The notes under the pieces are model-generated. The model ran no database searches. It saw nothing but the letters and a program-made list of their open reading frames with translations, and was not told the origin of the DNA. The position numbers were made by a program, and so were the translations under genes. A DNA stretch of 64,000 nucleotides, taken from the NCBI GenBank assembly GCA_904420045.1, contig CAJFTY010000019.1, forward strand, positions 1 through 64,000, given 5' to 3'. Positions 42,834 through 52,698 of this stretch are shown piece by piece; the stretch's first letter is position 1, and each line of letters opens with the position of its first letter. Source of the stretch: Candidatus Metaruminococcus caecorum (GTDB lineage: Bacteria > Bacillota > Clostridia > Oscillospirales > Ruminococcaceae).

Positions 42834-44473
42834 TTTTTATCCTCGACAATTACGATTCGTTTACCTATAACCTGTACCAATATCTGGGCGAACTCCACGG
42901 CCAGGTGGAAGTGGCCCGCAACGACGAAATCACCCTGGAACAGATTGAAGCCATAAACCCCGGGGCTATCGTGATCTCCCCCGGTCCGGGGTATCCTTCC
43001 GGAGCGGGGATCTCCATTGACGTGATCCGGCGGTTTTCCGGGAAAATCCCGATCTTGGGGGTCTGCCTGGGCCATCAGGCCATCGGGGAGGCCTTCGGCG
43101 GCAGAACCGTTCCCGCTGCGAAGCTGATGCACGGCAAGGAAAGCGTCGTGGAATTTGCGGAGTCCTGCCCGCTGTTTGCAGGACTTGCGCCAAGGCTGCC
43201 GGTAGGGCGCTACCATTCCCTGATTGTGGAAAAAACTTCCCTCCCCGACTGCCTGTCAGTGGTCGCCAGGGACGAGCAGGGCCAGATCATGGCCCTGGCT
43301 CACAAAGAGCATCCCACCTACGGGGTGCAGTTCCACCCCGAATCCATTTTGACCGGGTGCGGCAAAAAAATTCTGGAGAACTTCTGCGGAACAATCGCGG
43401 GGCTTGCCATCACCCCCTCTGACGCCCCCGCGGAGGAACTCCCTCCCGCCCAGCGCAACGCGTTAAAACCCTATCTCTTCAAGGTGATCGACGGGGAGGA
43501 CTTAACCGAGGAGGAAGCAGTGGACGCCATGGACTGCATCATGTCCGGCGGGGCTACCGGCGCCCAGATCGGTTCGTTTGTCACCGCCCTGCGGATGAAG
43601 GGCGAAACCGTGCCGGAAATCACCGGCTTTGCCCGGGTGATGCGGCAAAAGGCCGCTCCCATGCCGGGATGCTCCGCCTCCATCGACATCGTAGGCACCG
43701 GCGGAGACATGGCCCACACCTTTAACATCTCCACCACCTCCGCCTTTGTAGGGGCGGGGGCAGGGCTGCGGGTTGCCAAGCACGGCAACCGCAGCGTGTC
43801 CAGCAAAAGCGGCGCTGCGGATGTGTTGGAGGCCCTGAACGTCACCATCGCCATGAAGCCGGAACAGGCGGCCCAGTGCCTGAACACCTGCGGGGTATCC
43901 TTTTTGTTCGCCCAGTCGTTTCACGGCTCAATGAAATTTGCCGCCGCCCCCCGCAAAGAAATCGGCGTGCGTTCGGTGTTTAACATTCTTGGGCCCCTGG
44001 CCAATCCAGCCATGGCCCAGTACATCCTGCTGGGAGTTTACGACGAGCAGATGATGGAGCCCATGGCCCGGGTGCTGATGAACCTGGGAATCAAGGGCGC
44101 CATGATCGTCCACGGGATGGACGGCCTGGACGAGGTTTCGGTCTGCGCCCCCACCCGGGTGTGCGAGATCCGGGATGGCAAACTGATTAAGTACGATTTA
44201 AACCCGGAGGAATACGGCATCCCCCTGGCAAAAACAGAAGAGATCGTGGGCGGCACCGCCCAGGAAAACGCCCGGATCACCTTGGATATCCTGGCGGGGA
44301 AAAAAGGTCCCAAACGGGATATCGTGGTGTTAAACACCGCCTGCGCGCTGTACACCGCCAATCTCGCCGACACGGTGGAGCAGGGAATCCACATGGCGCA
44401 GGAGTCCATCGACTCCGGCCGCGCCATGGAAAAACTAAACGCTTTAAAAGCCTTTACCGGCCAGCTTTCATAA
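42830..44473 (+). CDS. trpGD: TrpG-TrpD fusion: anthranilate synthase component II / anthranilate phosphoribosyltransferase
   Basis: The 547-aa protein joins a glutamine amidotransferase to the next enzyme of the pathway. Residues 1-195 are TrpG with nucleophile C79 (GVCLGHQAIGEAFGG) and H169/E171 (QFHPES). Residues 212-547 are TrpD with GGATGAQIGSF, the PRPP site DIVGTGGDMAHTFNIST and KHGNRSVSSKSGAADVLEAL. Such fusions are known in enterobacteria and in several Firmicutes. It starts within the trpE stop and is 12 nt before trpC. Confidence 0.96.
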   Translation: MIFILDNYDSFTYNLYQYLGELHGQVEVARNDEITLEQIEAINPGAIVISPGPGYPSGAGISIDVIRRFSGKIPILGVCLGHQAIGEAFGGRTVPAAKLMHGKESVVEFAESCPLFAGLAPRLPVGRYHSLIVEKTSLPDCLSVVARDEQGQIMALAHKEHPTYGVQFHPESILTGCGKKILENFCGTIAGLAITPSDAPAEELPPAQRNALKPYLFKVIDGEDLTEEEAVDAMDCIMSGGATGAQIGSFVTALRMKGETVPEITGFARVMRQKAAPMPGCSASIDIVGTGGDMAHTFNISTTSAFVGAGAGLRVAKHGNRSVSSKSGAADVLEALNVTIAMKPEQAAQCLNTCGVSFLFAQSFHGSMKFAAAPRKEIGVRSVFNILGPLANPAMAQYILLGVYDEQMMEPMARVLMNLGIKGAMIVHGMDGLDEVSVCAPTRVCEIRDGKLIKYDLNPEEYGIPLAKTEEIVGGTAQENARITLDILAGKKGPKRDIVVLNTACALYTANLADTVEQGIHMAQESIDSGRAMEKLNALKAFTGQLS

Positions 44474-44485
44474 GGAGGATTCGCC

Positions 44486-45268
44486 ATGATCTTAGACGAT
44501 ATCGTCGCCCGGCGGCGGGAGCAGCTCCAGCGGGAAAAGGCGGCGGTCTCCCCCGAAGAAATGGCCGAAAAAGCCCGGAATCTGTCCGCTGTCCCCTGCC
44601 GGGATTTTGCCTCCGCTCTGTCAAAGCCCTCGCTGGGCGTCATCGCAGAGGTCAAGCGCTCCTCCCCCTCCAAGGGGCGGATGGTGGAGCAGTTTGACCC
44701 GGCGGCAATTGCCCAAGCGTATGAATCTGCGGGAGCAGACGCGGTTTCGGTGCTCACCGAGGAGCATTATTTTGAAGGGAGCGCCCAAATCCTCCGCCAA
44801 GTGCGGGAGGCGGTTCAGCTCCCCATCCTGCGCAAGGATTTCATCATCGACCCCTATCAGATCGACGAGGCCAGGGTGATCGGCGCGGACGCGGTGCTGC
44901 TGATCGCGGCGCTGCACACCGCCGATTCCCTGAAAAGCCTCTTAAAACGAGCCCGGTCTTTGGGGCTTGCCTGCCTGACCGAGGTGCACAATGAAGCGGA
45001 GCTTAGCCGCGCCCTGCGGGCCGGGTGCCCTATCATCGGGATCAACAACCGGGATTTGACCACCTTTCAGGTGGATCTGAACACCACGGCGGCCCTTGCG
45101 GCCCAAATTCCAAAGGGGCGGCTGATCGTGTCCGAAAGCGGCATGAAGTCCCGGGAGGACTTGGCCGCCGTCAAGCAGGCGGGGGCGCACGCCGTTCTGA
45201 TCGGGGAAGCCCTGGTGACCAGCGGAAAAATTGGGGAAGCCCTTTGCTCCCTGCGGGAGGGGCTGTAA
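44486..45268 (+). CDS. trpC: Indole-3-glycerol phosphate synthase
   Basis: TrpC closes the indole ring. The 260-aa TIM barrel has E55 and K57 in IAEVKRSSPSKG, the K in LPILRKDFIID, and EVHNEAELSRAL, GINNRDLTTF and VSESGMKS on the catalytic face. It follows trpGD closely, with AAGGAGG before the ATG. trpF starts 2 nt after its stop. Confidence 0.97.
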   Translation: MILDDIVARRREQLQREKAAVSPEEMAEKARNLSAVPCRDFASALSKPSLGVIAEVKRSSPSKGRMVEQFDPAAIAQAYESAGADAVSVLTEEHYFEGSAQILRQVREAVQLPILRKDFIIDPYQIDEARVIGADAVLLIAALHTADSLKSLLKRARSLGLACLTEVHNEAELSRALRAGCPIIGINNRDLTTFQVDLNTTAALAAQIPKGRLIVSESGMKSREDLAAVKQAGAHAVLIGEALVTSGKIGEALCSLREGL

Positions 45269-45270
45269 CC

Positions 45271-45903
45271 ATGGCAGGGCTTCGCTTAAAGATCTGCGGC
45301 ATTCGCCGGGAAGAGGATATCGCCATCGTCAACCGGTTTCCGCCCGACTACATCGGGTTTGTGTTCGCAAAAAGCCGCCGGCAGGTGACGCCAGAACAGG
45401 CGGCCCGGCTGACCAGCAAACTCCGTCCCGGGATTCAGACCGTGGGGGTGTTTGTCAACAGCTCCCCCGAGGCGGCCGCCGGCGCTGCAAAAGCGGCGGG
45501 ACTGTCGGTGATTCAGCTCCATGGGGACGAAGATCGGGCGTATATCGAAACACTCCGGCAGCTAACCGGCCTCCCCATCTGGAAGGCGGTTCGGGTGACG
45601 AATAAAGACAGCATCCGCCGGGCTGAACAGCTTGGGGCAAATGCTCTGCTGCTGGACGCGTTTTCCGAGGACGCTTACGGCGGGACGGGCAAAACCGCCG
45701 ACTGGGAACTCATCGCCCGGGTACGGCCCGCCCTCCCCTTTTTTCTGGCAGGAGGACTAAACGCCCATAACCTGGCCGCCGCCGTAAGCGCCGTACGTCC
45801 CTGTGGGGTGGATCTGTCCGGCGGCGTGGAGACAAACGGCGTCAAAGACGGCGAAAAAGTGCGGATCATCCGGGAACTTGTCAACCGGCTTCCGATCCGG
45901 TAA
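45271..45903 (+). CDS. trpF: Phosphoribosylanthranilate isomerase
   Basis: The 210-aa barrel has catalytic C9 in KICGIRR, the segment [23 protein letters not shown] and the phosphate-binding [10 protein letters not shown] and GVDLSGGVE loops. ATG at 45271 is chosen because the protein begins exactly with the family N-terminus. It is two bases after the trpC stop, so coupling is likely. Confidence 0.96.
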   Translation: MAGLRLKICGIRREEDIAIVNRFPPDYIGFVFAKSRRQVTPEQAARLTSKLRPGIQTVGVFVNSSPEAAAGAAKAAGLSVIQLHGDEDRAYIETLRQLTGLPIWKAVRVTNKDSIRRAEQLGANALLLDAFSEDAYGGTGKTADWELIARVRPALPFFLAGGLNAHNLAAAVSAVRPCGVDLSGGVETNGVKDGEKVRIIRELVNRLPIR

Positions 45904-45949
45904 AATAGAAATTGACTGCGCATTGCAAGGAAAGGAATGGAACACCACC

Positions 45950-47131
45950 ATGAACAAGGTTGGAAGATTTGGCGAGTTCGGCGGGCAGTACGTCCCCGAA
46001 ACCGTTATGAACGCCGTCCATGAGTTGGAGGCGGCCTACGACCACTATAAAAACGACCCCGATTTTTTGGCGGAGCTCACACGCTATTATAAAGAATATG
46101 CCGGGCGCCCCTCCATGCTGTACTACGCCCGGCGGATGACCGAGGATCTAGGAGGCGCAAAGATTTACATCAAACGGGAGGATTTAAACCACACCGGCTC
46201 CCACAAGATCAACAACGTCTTAGGACAGGCGCTGCTGGCAAAGCGCATGGGCAAAAAGCGCCTGATCGCTGAAACCGGCGCGGGCCAGCACGGCGTCGCC
46301 ACCGCCACGGCGGCGGCTTTGTTCGACATGGAATGCGAAATCTACATGGGCGCGGACGATGTGGAGCGCCAGTCCTTAAACGTCTACCGGATGGAGCTGT
46401 TGGGCGCTAAGGTCAACGCGGTGCAAAGCGGCACCAACACCCTCAAAGACGCTATCAACGAGGCCATGCGGGACTGGGCCACCAACATTGATACCACCTA
46501 TTACCTGATCGGCTCGGTGATGGGTCCTCACCCCTATCCCACCATGGTTCGGGATTTTCAAAAGATCATCGGGGAGGAAACCCGCCGCCAGATGATGGAG
46601 GCCGAAGGCCGGCTGCCCGACGCGGTGGTGGCCTGCGTGGGCGGCGGTTCCAACGCCATGGGGATGTTCTACGACTTTATCAAAGAGCCCTCTGTGAAGC
46701 TTTACGGCGCGGAAGCCGCCGGAGAGGGCGTGCAGTCCCCCCGCACCGCCGCCACTGTCTCGCTGGGGCGCACGGGGATCTTCCACGGCATGAAAGCGCT
46801 GTTTTTACAGAACGACGAGGGCCAGATCGCCCCGGTGTATTCGCTTTCCGCCGGACTTGATTATCCCGGTGTGGGGCCGGAACACTCCCACCTGCACCAG
46901 ACCGGCCGTGCCGAATACCATGCAATTACCGACGAGGAGGCTGTCTGCGCCTTTGAGTACCTGTCCCGGGTAGAGGGGATCATCCCCGCCATCGAGTCCG
47001 CCCACGCGGTGGCCTTGGCGAAAAAACTTGCCCCGAACATGGGAAAAGAACAAATCCTGGTCATAAACCTGTCCGGCCGGGGGGACAAAGACGTATACCA
47101 GGTGGCGCGCTATCGGGGCGTGCAGCTATAA
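45950..47131 (+). CDS. trpB: Tryptophan synthase beta chain
   Basis: TrpB condenses indole and serine to tryptophan with PLP. The 393-aa protein has the PLP lysine K86 in HTGSHKINN, the phosphate loop GGGSNAMG, and [16 protein letters not shown] around residues 107-122. It starts with [14 protein letters not shown]. Order trpF-B-A is standard. Confidence 0.97.
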   Translation: MNKVGRFGEFGGQYVPETVMNAVHELEAAYDHYKNDPDFLAELTRYYKEYAGRPSMLYYARRMTEDLGGAKIYIKREDLNHTGSHKINNVLGQALLAKRMGKKRLIAETGAGQHGVATATAAALFDMECEIYMGADDVERQSLNVYRMELLGAKVNAVQSGTNTLKDAINEAMRDWATNIDTTYYLIGSVMGPHPYPTMVRDFQKIIGEETRRQMMEAEGRLPDAVVACVGGGSNAMGMFYDFIKEPSVKLYGAEAAGEGVQSPRTAATVSLGRTGIFHGMKALFLQNDEGQIAPVYSLSAGLDYPGVGPEHSHLHQTGRAEYHAITDEEAVCAFEYLSRVEGIIPAIESAHAVALAKKLAPNMGKEQILVINLSGRGDKDVYQVARYRGVQL

Positions 47132-47163
47132 GCCGATTCAGATGGAAAGGACGGACATTTACC

Positions 47164-47952
47164 ATGAACCGAATTGATACGACCTTTGCTCGATTAAAGG
47201 AGCAGAAGAAAAAGGCCCTCATCACCTTCATCACCGCCGGGGACGGCGGGCTTGACACCACCGAACAACTGGTCTACTCCATGGAACGGGGTGGCGCGGA
47301 TATCATCGAGCTGGGGATCCCTTTTTCCGATCCCATCGCGGAGGGCCCCACGATCCAGAAGGCCAGTGTGCGCGCCCTGGAAAACGGAACCCGTCTGGTG
47401 GACGTGTTTGCACTGGTGCGGCGGCTTCGCAAAAACATTCAGCTTCCGCTGGTCATGATGATGTATGTAAACAGTATTTTCGGCTTTGGCACCCAGCGGT
47501 TTTTCGCCCTGTGCCGGGAGTGCGGCGTGGACGGCGTTATCGTGCCCGATCTTCCCTATGAGGAAAAAGAGGAGCTTCAGGACTTTGCTGACCGGGAAGG
47601 AGTCTATGTGATCCGGCTGGTGACCCCTGCCTCCCACGAGCGGATCCGCATGATCGCAAACGGTGCCCGGGGCTTTTTGTACTGTGTGTCCTCGGTTGGG
47701 GTCACCGGCGTGCGGGAGAGTTACTCCACCGATTTTAAGGAGTTTTTCGGCGCAGTCAACCGCAGCCGGGAGATTCCCGCGGCGGTAGGCTTTGGCATTT
47801 CGGGGCCTGAGCAGGCAAAAGCCATGAAGCACTATTGCGACGGCGTCATTGTGGGCAGCGCGGTGGTGGAACTGGTGGAACGGCACGGCGCCGCCTCTCC
47901 CGGGCCGGTGGAGACGTTTACCCGCTCCCTGCGGGAGGCGCTGGACACGTAG
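47164..47952 (+). CDS. trpA: Tryptophan synthase alpha chain
   Basis: TrpA cleaves indole-3-glycerol phosphate to indole, which passes to TrpB. The 262-aa barrel has catalytic E49 and D57 in IIELGIPFSDPIAEGPTIQ, and the phosphate loop region GFGISGPEQAKAM. It is the last gene of the operon, with a strong terminator 30 nt downstream. Confidence 0.97.
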   Translation: MNRIDTTFARLKEQKKKALITFITAGDGGLDTTEQLVYSMERGGADIIELGIPFSDPIAEGPTIQKASVRALENGTRLVDVFALVRRLRKNIQLPLVMMMYVNSIFGFGTQRFFALCRECGVDGVIVPDLPYEEKEELQDFADREGVYVIRLVTPASHERIRMIANGARGFLYCVSSVGVTGVRESYSTDFKEFFGAVNRSREIPAAVGFGISGPEQAKAMKHYCDGVIVGSAVVELVERHGAASPGPVETFTRSLREALDT

Positions 47953-47982
47953 GAAGGGATACCATATCCGCCCCTAGATCTC

Positions 47983-48033
47983 AAACGACCCCGCCATGGA
48001 GGGCAGTGTCCTCCATGGCGGGGTCGTTTTTTT
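47983..48033. terminator. Terminator of the trp operon and of the histidine kinase gene
   Basis: A 20-bp perfect stem (47983-48002 and 48010-48029) with a 7-nt loop and a T run. It is flanked by A and T tracts, so it serves both convergent operons. Confidence 0.95.
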
Positions 48034-48035
48034 CT

Positions 48036-50435
48036 TTATTCCGATTTATCCGGCTGTTCCGGTACTGGGGGAATGGGTTCCCCCGGCATTTTGCGTCCGC
48101 GCGCAGCTCCCGAAGCGGGTGTTCCCGGGGCAGCAGGCGGTTTTGGCGGGGGCGGCGCCTGTGGGAATAGCGGCATGGTGACGTTTACCTTGAACAGGTC
48201 GCCGTCCACTGCCACCGCCAGGGTTCCGCCCTGGGCCCTTAAAAAGCTTTTGGCGATGGAAAGCCCCAGACCGGAGCCCTCGGTGCTTCTGGCTTTGTCT
48301 GCCCGGCTGAACCGCTCCACAATTTCCGTGGCGTCAAAATCCATCTCATAATTGGCCACGTTTTTAATGGAGACGGTGGCGCAGTTTCCCTTGGCCACGT
48401 CAATATATACCCGGGTGTTGTCCAGCGAGTATTTGACCGCGTTGCCGATCAGGTTGTCGAATACCCTCCACAGCTTTCTGCCGTCTGCCTTGATGAAGAT
48501 GTGCTCCTTTGGCATGTTCACTCGAAAGGTCAGATTGTTCTGGCGCATACGGTCCTCGTTTTCCGCCAGGGACTGCTCGATCAGATCGTTTAAGTCGATC
48601 CGTTCCAGGTGCATCTCCATGTTACCGCTTTGGACCTTGGCGATGTCGAACAGATCCTGCACCATCAGGCGCAGGCGGTTTAGCTTCTGGTCGATCACCT
48701 TAACATAGTCGTTGGCGTATTCAGGGGTCAGTTGCTCGTTTTTGAGCAGATCCAAATAGTTGACCATCGAGGTCAGGGGCGTCTTCAAGTCGTGGGAGAC
48801 GTTGGTGATCAGCTCCACCTTCATGCGTTCGCTTTTGACCTGCTGCTCCACCGCGTTTTTCAGCCCGTCGGACAGGTTGTTGACCCGCAGGGCGATCTGG
48901 TCGATGTCCTCCACCCCAGTGGAGCGCGCCTTGTGGTTGAGCTGGCCGTCTTTAATGACTTCGATATCCTGGCGCAGGGACTCCAGTGCGACTGCCCGTT
49001 TTTTCACCGCATACGCTTCCAGCGCAGTGGCGCCGCCTCCAAAGACAACCAGGACAAAGAATGCGTTGACCGAGCCGCTGAAAAAGCTGACCAGTACCGC
49101 CAGCACCAGGTTGATTCCCCCAAAGACAATTGCGTACCGGCCCAGAGGATGTCGGTGCCCCATCACGCGGAAAAAGTTCCGGACCCCTCGGAACAACCGG
49201 CGCAGCAGCCGCTTAATCAGTCGAAAGATTCGGTAAATCAACGTGTGATGAGATGCCTCTCCCCTTCGGATCCGTTTTACGAAAGAGGACAAAAGCCACA
49301 GCCCCAGCAAGTAAATTCCCCAGAACGACGCCACGCCCATGGTCATTAAGGCCACATCGGAAATGGTGGAGATCTGGTAATTTTCAAAATCTGCAATCCC
49401 GGTGTTGTCCCGCAGGATCAGCGCCGTAAACACCATTAAAAAAATCACGCAGATGGTGCAGAACAAAAACAGGATATCCAGATACGGCCGGTCCAGGATC
49501 GTCAGATGAATTTCTTTGCCGGTGTCTTTTTTCCTGCCCGCTGTCATCAGCACCCAGTTTAAGGAAAACAACAGGATGCCAAATCCCACGACAATCTGGA
49601 TCAGACCGCCCTTTCCCGCCTCTACCGCGTCCCGGTAAGCGGCTTGCAGCCGGTCATACTCCGATTGTTCCAGCCCAATATACAGGACTTGGTTGTCCGG
49701 CATGTCCAAATTGACCACCGACGACCAATACCGCTGATCCTGGTCCGACACCCTGCGTCCGGTCAGATAGAAGGGGAGCTTTTCGTAATCCTCCCGCGAC
49801 AGCTTTTTTCCGCTTACATAGTTCCCGTTCAGGTCGAATACCGTGTAGCAGTACCCTTGAATTTCGTCGGCGGCCTTGCGGACGTTTTCATATTCCAACA
49901 AGTCGTTGTCGATAATCTCCTGCTTGGCGCCCGCTTTTTGGGTCTGGTATACCTGCTCATAGTAGGCGATCCGTTCGTCCCGCTCCTGTTCCAGCGCCCT
50001 CGCCCGCTCTTCGTCGCCCGCAGCGCTCGCCTCTTGGAGCTGCCAGCTATAATCGCTGTAGGTGCTGGAAGCCATGTTGTTAAAATCCTGCAGATAACTT
50101 TGCTGCAACGCGGTGATCCGGTCGCTGGTGGCAGTTTTGCCGCTTTTGATGTGTTCTTCACTTTGATAAAACACATTGGCCTGATACAAAACCTCCGCAA
50201 CCCTGTGCATGTCGCTGATAAATTTTAGGCCGGAGGCGGAATAATCTCCGTTCCGGTCTTTCTTTAAAAAGGTGCTATTTTGTCCGGATACCATGTCGTC
50301 CAGGTAAAACCCCACGCCACGCCATTTGGTCAGGCCGAAAAACAGCATGGTGGCGCCTGCCAGCCCCAAGAAAATCGCCAGCAGTTTTATCCATATGGAA
50401 TACCGATGATTAATATTTTTCGATTTTGTATCCAA
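48036..50435 (-). CDS. Sensor histidine kinase with six membrane segments
   Basis: The 799-aa kinase has one membrane segment at 13-35, an extracytoplasmic domain of about 235 residues rich in charged helices, then membrane segments near 277-297, 317-341, 362-385, 433-453 and 456-473. A HAMP-like linker precedes the kinase core: the phosphorylated histidine H549 in NVSHDLKTP, the N box FDNLIGNAVKYS and the G boxes DKARSTEGSGLGLSIAK. The C-terminal 40 residues are proline-rich (PPPPKPPAAPG) beyond the usual end. The start is TTG, overlapping the response regulator by 26 nt, so the two are coupled. The signal is unknown. Confidence 0.9.
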   Translation of the reverse strand: MDTKSKNINHRYSIWIKLLAIFLGLAGATMLFFGLTKWRGVGFYLDDMVSGQNSTFLKKDRNGDYSASGLKFISDMHRVAEVLYQANVFYQSEEHIKSGKTATSDRITALQQSYLQDFNNMASSTYSDYSWQLQEASAAGDEERARALEQERDERIAYYEQVYQTQKAGAKQEIIDNDLLEYENVRKAADEIQGYCYTVFDLNGNYVSGKKLSREDYEKLPFYLTGRRVSDQDQRYWSSVVNLDMPDNQVLYIGLEQSEYDRLQAAYRDAVEAGKGGLIQIVVGFGILLFSLNWVLMTAGRKKDTGKEIHLTILDRPYLDILFLFCTICVIFLMVFTALILRDNTGIADFENYQISTISDVALMTMGVASFWGIYLLGLWLLSSFVKRIRRGEASHHTLIYRIFRLIKRLLRRLFRGVRNFFRVMGHRHPLGRYAIVFGGINLVLAVLVSFFSGSVNAFFVLVVFGGGATALEAYAVKKRAVALESLRQDIEVIKDGQLNHKARSTGVEDIDQIALRVNNLSDGLKNAVEQQVKSERMKVELITNVSHDLKTPLTSMVNYLDLLKNEQLTPEYANDYVKVIDQKLNRLRLMVQDLFDIAKVQSGNMEMHLERIDLNDLIEQSLAENEDRMRQNNLTFRVNMPKEHIFIKADGRKLWRVFDNLIGNAVKYSLDNTRVYIDVAKGNCATVSIKNVANYEMDFDATEIVERFSRADKARSTEGSGLGLSIAKSFLRAQGGTLAVAVDGDLFKVNVTMPLFPQAPPPPKPPAAPGTPASGAARGRKMPGEPIPPVPEQPDKSE

Positions 50436-51111
50436 TGCCCCACACCACCTTCAGATACTTGGGCTCTTTGGGATTGATTTCAATCTTCTCTCGAATGCGG
50501 CGGATGTGAACGGCCACCGTGTTTTCCACATTATAGCTGGGCTCATTCCAGACGTTTTCATAAATTTCCTCAATGGAAAACACCCGGTTGGGATTGCGCA
50601 TTAAAAGCTCCACAATTTTAAATTCCAAAGGGGTCAGTTTGACCGGTTCCCCATCTACCGAAACGGTCTTGGTCTCGGTGTTCAGCTCCAGCCCTCCGGT
50701 GGACAAAACCGCGTCGTCCTGCTTTTTCTCCATCGTTCCAAGCTTGGTGTACCGCCTGAGCTGAGATTTGACCCGTGCCACCAGCTCCAGGGGATTGTAG
50801 GGCTTGATGATGTAGTCGTCGGCGCCCATAGTCAGTCCGATGATCTTGTCCGCGTCTTCACTTTTCGCAGAAACCAGAATAATCGGGATGTTTTTCTGCT
50901 CCCGGATCTTCAGGGTGGCGGCAATGCCATCCATCTTGGGCATCATGATATCCATCAGGATCAGATGGACTTCGTGATTTGCCAAAAGCTCCAGCGCCTG
51001 CATGCCGTCAAAGGCCTTGAGCACCGAATAATTTTCATTTTCCAGATAAATTGCAATGGAGTTGACAATCTCCCGGTCGTCATCCACCACCAGCACCGTC
51101 AGTTTATCCAT
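50410..51111 (-). CDS. OmpR-family response regulator
   Basis: A 233-aa regulator with an N-terminal receiver domain (acidic pocket D10-D12, phospho-acceptor D54 in LMDIMMPKMDG, K in IIKPYNPLEL) and a C-terminal winged helix (TPLEFKIVELLMRNPNRVFSIEEIYENVW, VHIRRIREKIE). It pairs with the overlapping kinase gene. Paired CTTAC repeats upstream of its promoter (51223-51238) may be an autoregulatory site. Confidence 0.93.
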   Translation of the reverse strand: MDKLTVLVVDDDREIVNSIAIYLENENYSVLKAFDGMQALELLANHEVHLILMDIMMPKMDGIAATLKIREQKNIPIILVSAKSEDADKIIGLTMGADDYIIKPYNPLELVARVKSQLRRYTKLGTMEKKQDDAVLSTGGLELNTETKTVSVDGEPVKLTPLEFKIVELLMRNPNRVFSIEEIYENVWNEPSYNVENTVAVHIRRIREKIEINPKEPKYLKVVWGIGYKIEKY

Positions 51112-51183
51112 GATACCCGTTGACTCCTCTACTCTTGTTTTCCTCTGTCTGCAATTTATGCCCGCCTTGTCCGCCGCATCCTC

Positions 51184-51238
51184 AGTATAGCAAAAAAATC
51201 TTTCAATAAACCGGGGCGAAACCTTACGATATTCTTAC
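51184..51238 (-). promoter_or_regulatory. Promoter and possible direct-repeat site of the two-component operon
   Basis: TATACT (51184-51189) has only a poor -35 (GGTTTA, 51207-51212). Just upstream, two CTTAC copies start 11 bp apart (51223 and 51234), the spacing of one helical turn used by OmpR-type regulators. A weak -35 with an adjacent repeat suggests activated transcription. Confidence 0.45.
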
Positions 51239-51277
51239 ATGAAAAAATTGGCAAAACCGCCGGCGGAGCAAACGTTT

Positions 51278-52486
51278 TCACCTTGGATGCGCAAGGGCTT
51301 CTTGCGGATGATAGCGGTCGTAGATGCCCACTCCCGAAAACAGGACCAGCATCATGATGGAGGTTTCCACACCCAAAATGGTAACATCCATAATTCCATG
51401 TGCCAAAATGGATACAAATACGCCGGCCATTAAAATCCAGACCTTGTTTTTGCACCCCTGACGGACCTTTTTCAGGATGCCGCCCACTGTGCCAGTGAGA
51501 TAAACCATCAGCAGAGAACAGCCGATAATACCGAAGTTTAGTAAAAAGTCCAGGTACAAATTATGCGAATGGGGCTTGTTGACCATAAAATCCACCGTTT
51601 GATGCAGACAGGAATAATAGTATGTATACAGTCCTTTTCCGAACCACAAACAGTCTTCAAGGGCCCACAGCCCGGATTCCCAAATGCGGAACCGGTCAAT
51701 TGCCGACGCTCCCACCGAATCAAACCGAGGGATCAAATCGGGCCACAGATATCCCGCCGCCAATACCGCCAGGGCAAAGCCGATGATGCCCAGCACCAGC
51801 CGGTACCGCTTGAGCAAAAACAGCATGACAATCAATCCGGCCACTACACCCATCCACGCGGAACGGCATCCGGTGGAGGCGAGCCCCACCACATTAAACA
51901 ACAGGGCGGTCAGATAAAATGCGCGCCCTTTTTTGACAAAAAAGAGTTGATAAAAACAGACAAAGATTATAAATTCCGCAATGGTCGCGTAGTAATTGGG
52001 ATTAAAAAAGGTGGAATATCCCCTGTAAAGTGGATTCAAGGGCAGAATATGCCAAAGCTGCGTCATCGCGTACAGTGCGCTGACAATGCTCAGGCCGCAA
52101 ATTACTTTCATTAAATAGTGATAAAGGCGTTCGTTCATCACCACCCGCATAAACAGCGCGTAGACGAACAGCAGAAAAATTCCGACGGCGCCCACAATGC
52201 CCCGCCAGTTGAGATAGCAAACCGAAACCACCAATGTCAATGCGGAAAAGAGAAACAAAAAGATCGACCAACGAACGGAAAAGATCTTTGTCCGAAGTTC
52301 CCGCCGGGTGAGCACATACACGGATGCGACCACCACGCCAAGCCCGCCCAAAAAAAACGGCAAAAACAGCATAGCGGTGGTGATTACGGCGATCTTTCCG
52401 CAAGTATCCATTTTTTTTAACTGGCGCAAAGCCTTGGAAAGGCAAAGCAAAAACGCCTCCGCCAGACCAATGATTTTTGACATCAT
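51278..52486 (-). CDS. O-antigen ligase/polymerase-like membrane protein (Wzy/WaaL family)
   Basis: The 402-aa protein has about ten hydrophobic segments and the long extracytoplasmic loop typical of O-antigen ligases and polymerases (RFRIWESGLWALEDCLWFGKGLY, followed by KPHSHNLYLDFLLNFGIIG). The conserved SRS-like and HNLYL motifs favour this assignment. It could join or polymerise envelope glycans; in Gram-positive species the substrate is usually an exopolysaccharide or teichoic-like glycan. No glycosyltransferases are next to it. Confidence 0.82.
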   Translation of the reverse strand: MMSKIIGLAEAFLLCLSKALRQLKKMDTCGKIAVITTAMLFLPFFLGGLGVVVASVYVLTRRELRTKIFSVRWSIFLFLFSALTLVVSVCYLNWRGIVGAVGIFLLFVYALFMRVVMNERLYHYLMKVICGLSIVSALYAMTQLWHILPLNPLYRGYSTFFNPNYYATIAEFIIFVCFYQLFFVKKGRAFYLTALLFNVVGLASTGCRSAWMGVVAGLIVMLFLLKRYRLVLGIIGFALAVLAAGYLWPDLIPRFDSVGASAIDRFRIWESGLWALEDCLWFGKGLYTYYYSCLHQTVDFMVNKPHSHNLYLDFLLNFGIIGCSLLMVYLTGTVGGILKKVRQGCKNKVWILMAGVFVSILAHGIMDVTILGVETSIMMLVLFSGVGIYDRYHPQEALAHPR

Positions 52487-52563
52487 AGCGATGGATACTC
52501 CTTACCTACTTTTTCTGTTCGCTCATACGTACAACCTTGCGAACAAGCGTATATATGGTATTT

Positions 52564-52592
52564 ATTATACCGAATATCCAATGTTAATGCAA
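52564..52592 (-). promoter_or_regulatory. Promoter of the O-antigen-ligase-like gene
   Basis: TTGCAT (52587-52592), 17 nt, TATAAT (52564-52569) on the minus strand, about 78 nt before the ATG. Confidence 0.8.
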
Positions 52593-52645
52593 CTTTTTTA
52601 TTGGGAACCTCCTTGCAGGACAAGCTGCGCACATGCTTTTCACAT

Positions 52646-52686
52646 AAAAATCCCGTGCGCGGAACCTTTCCGTGCACGGGATTTTT
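52646..52686 (-). terminator. Terminator of the membrane protein gene at 52699
   Basis: A 17-bp stem (52646-52662 with 52670-52686, one G-T pair) with a 7-nt loop and A5/T5 ends, 12 nt after the stop codon on the minus strand. Confidence 0.92.
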
Positions 52687-52698
52687 CAGTAGAGCCAA

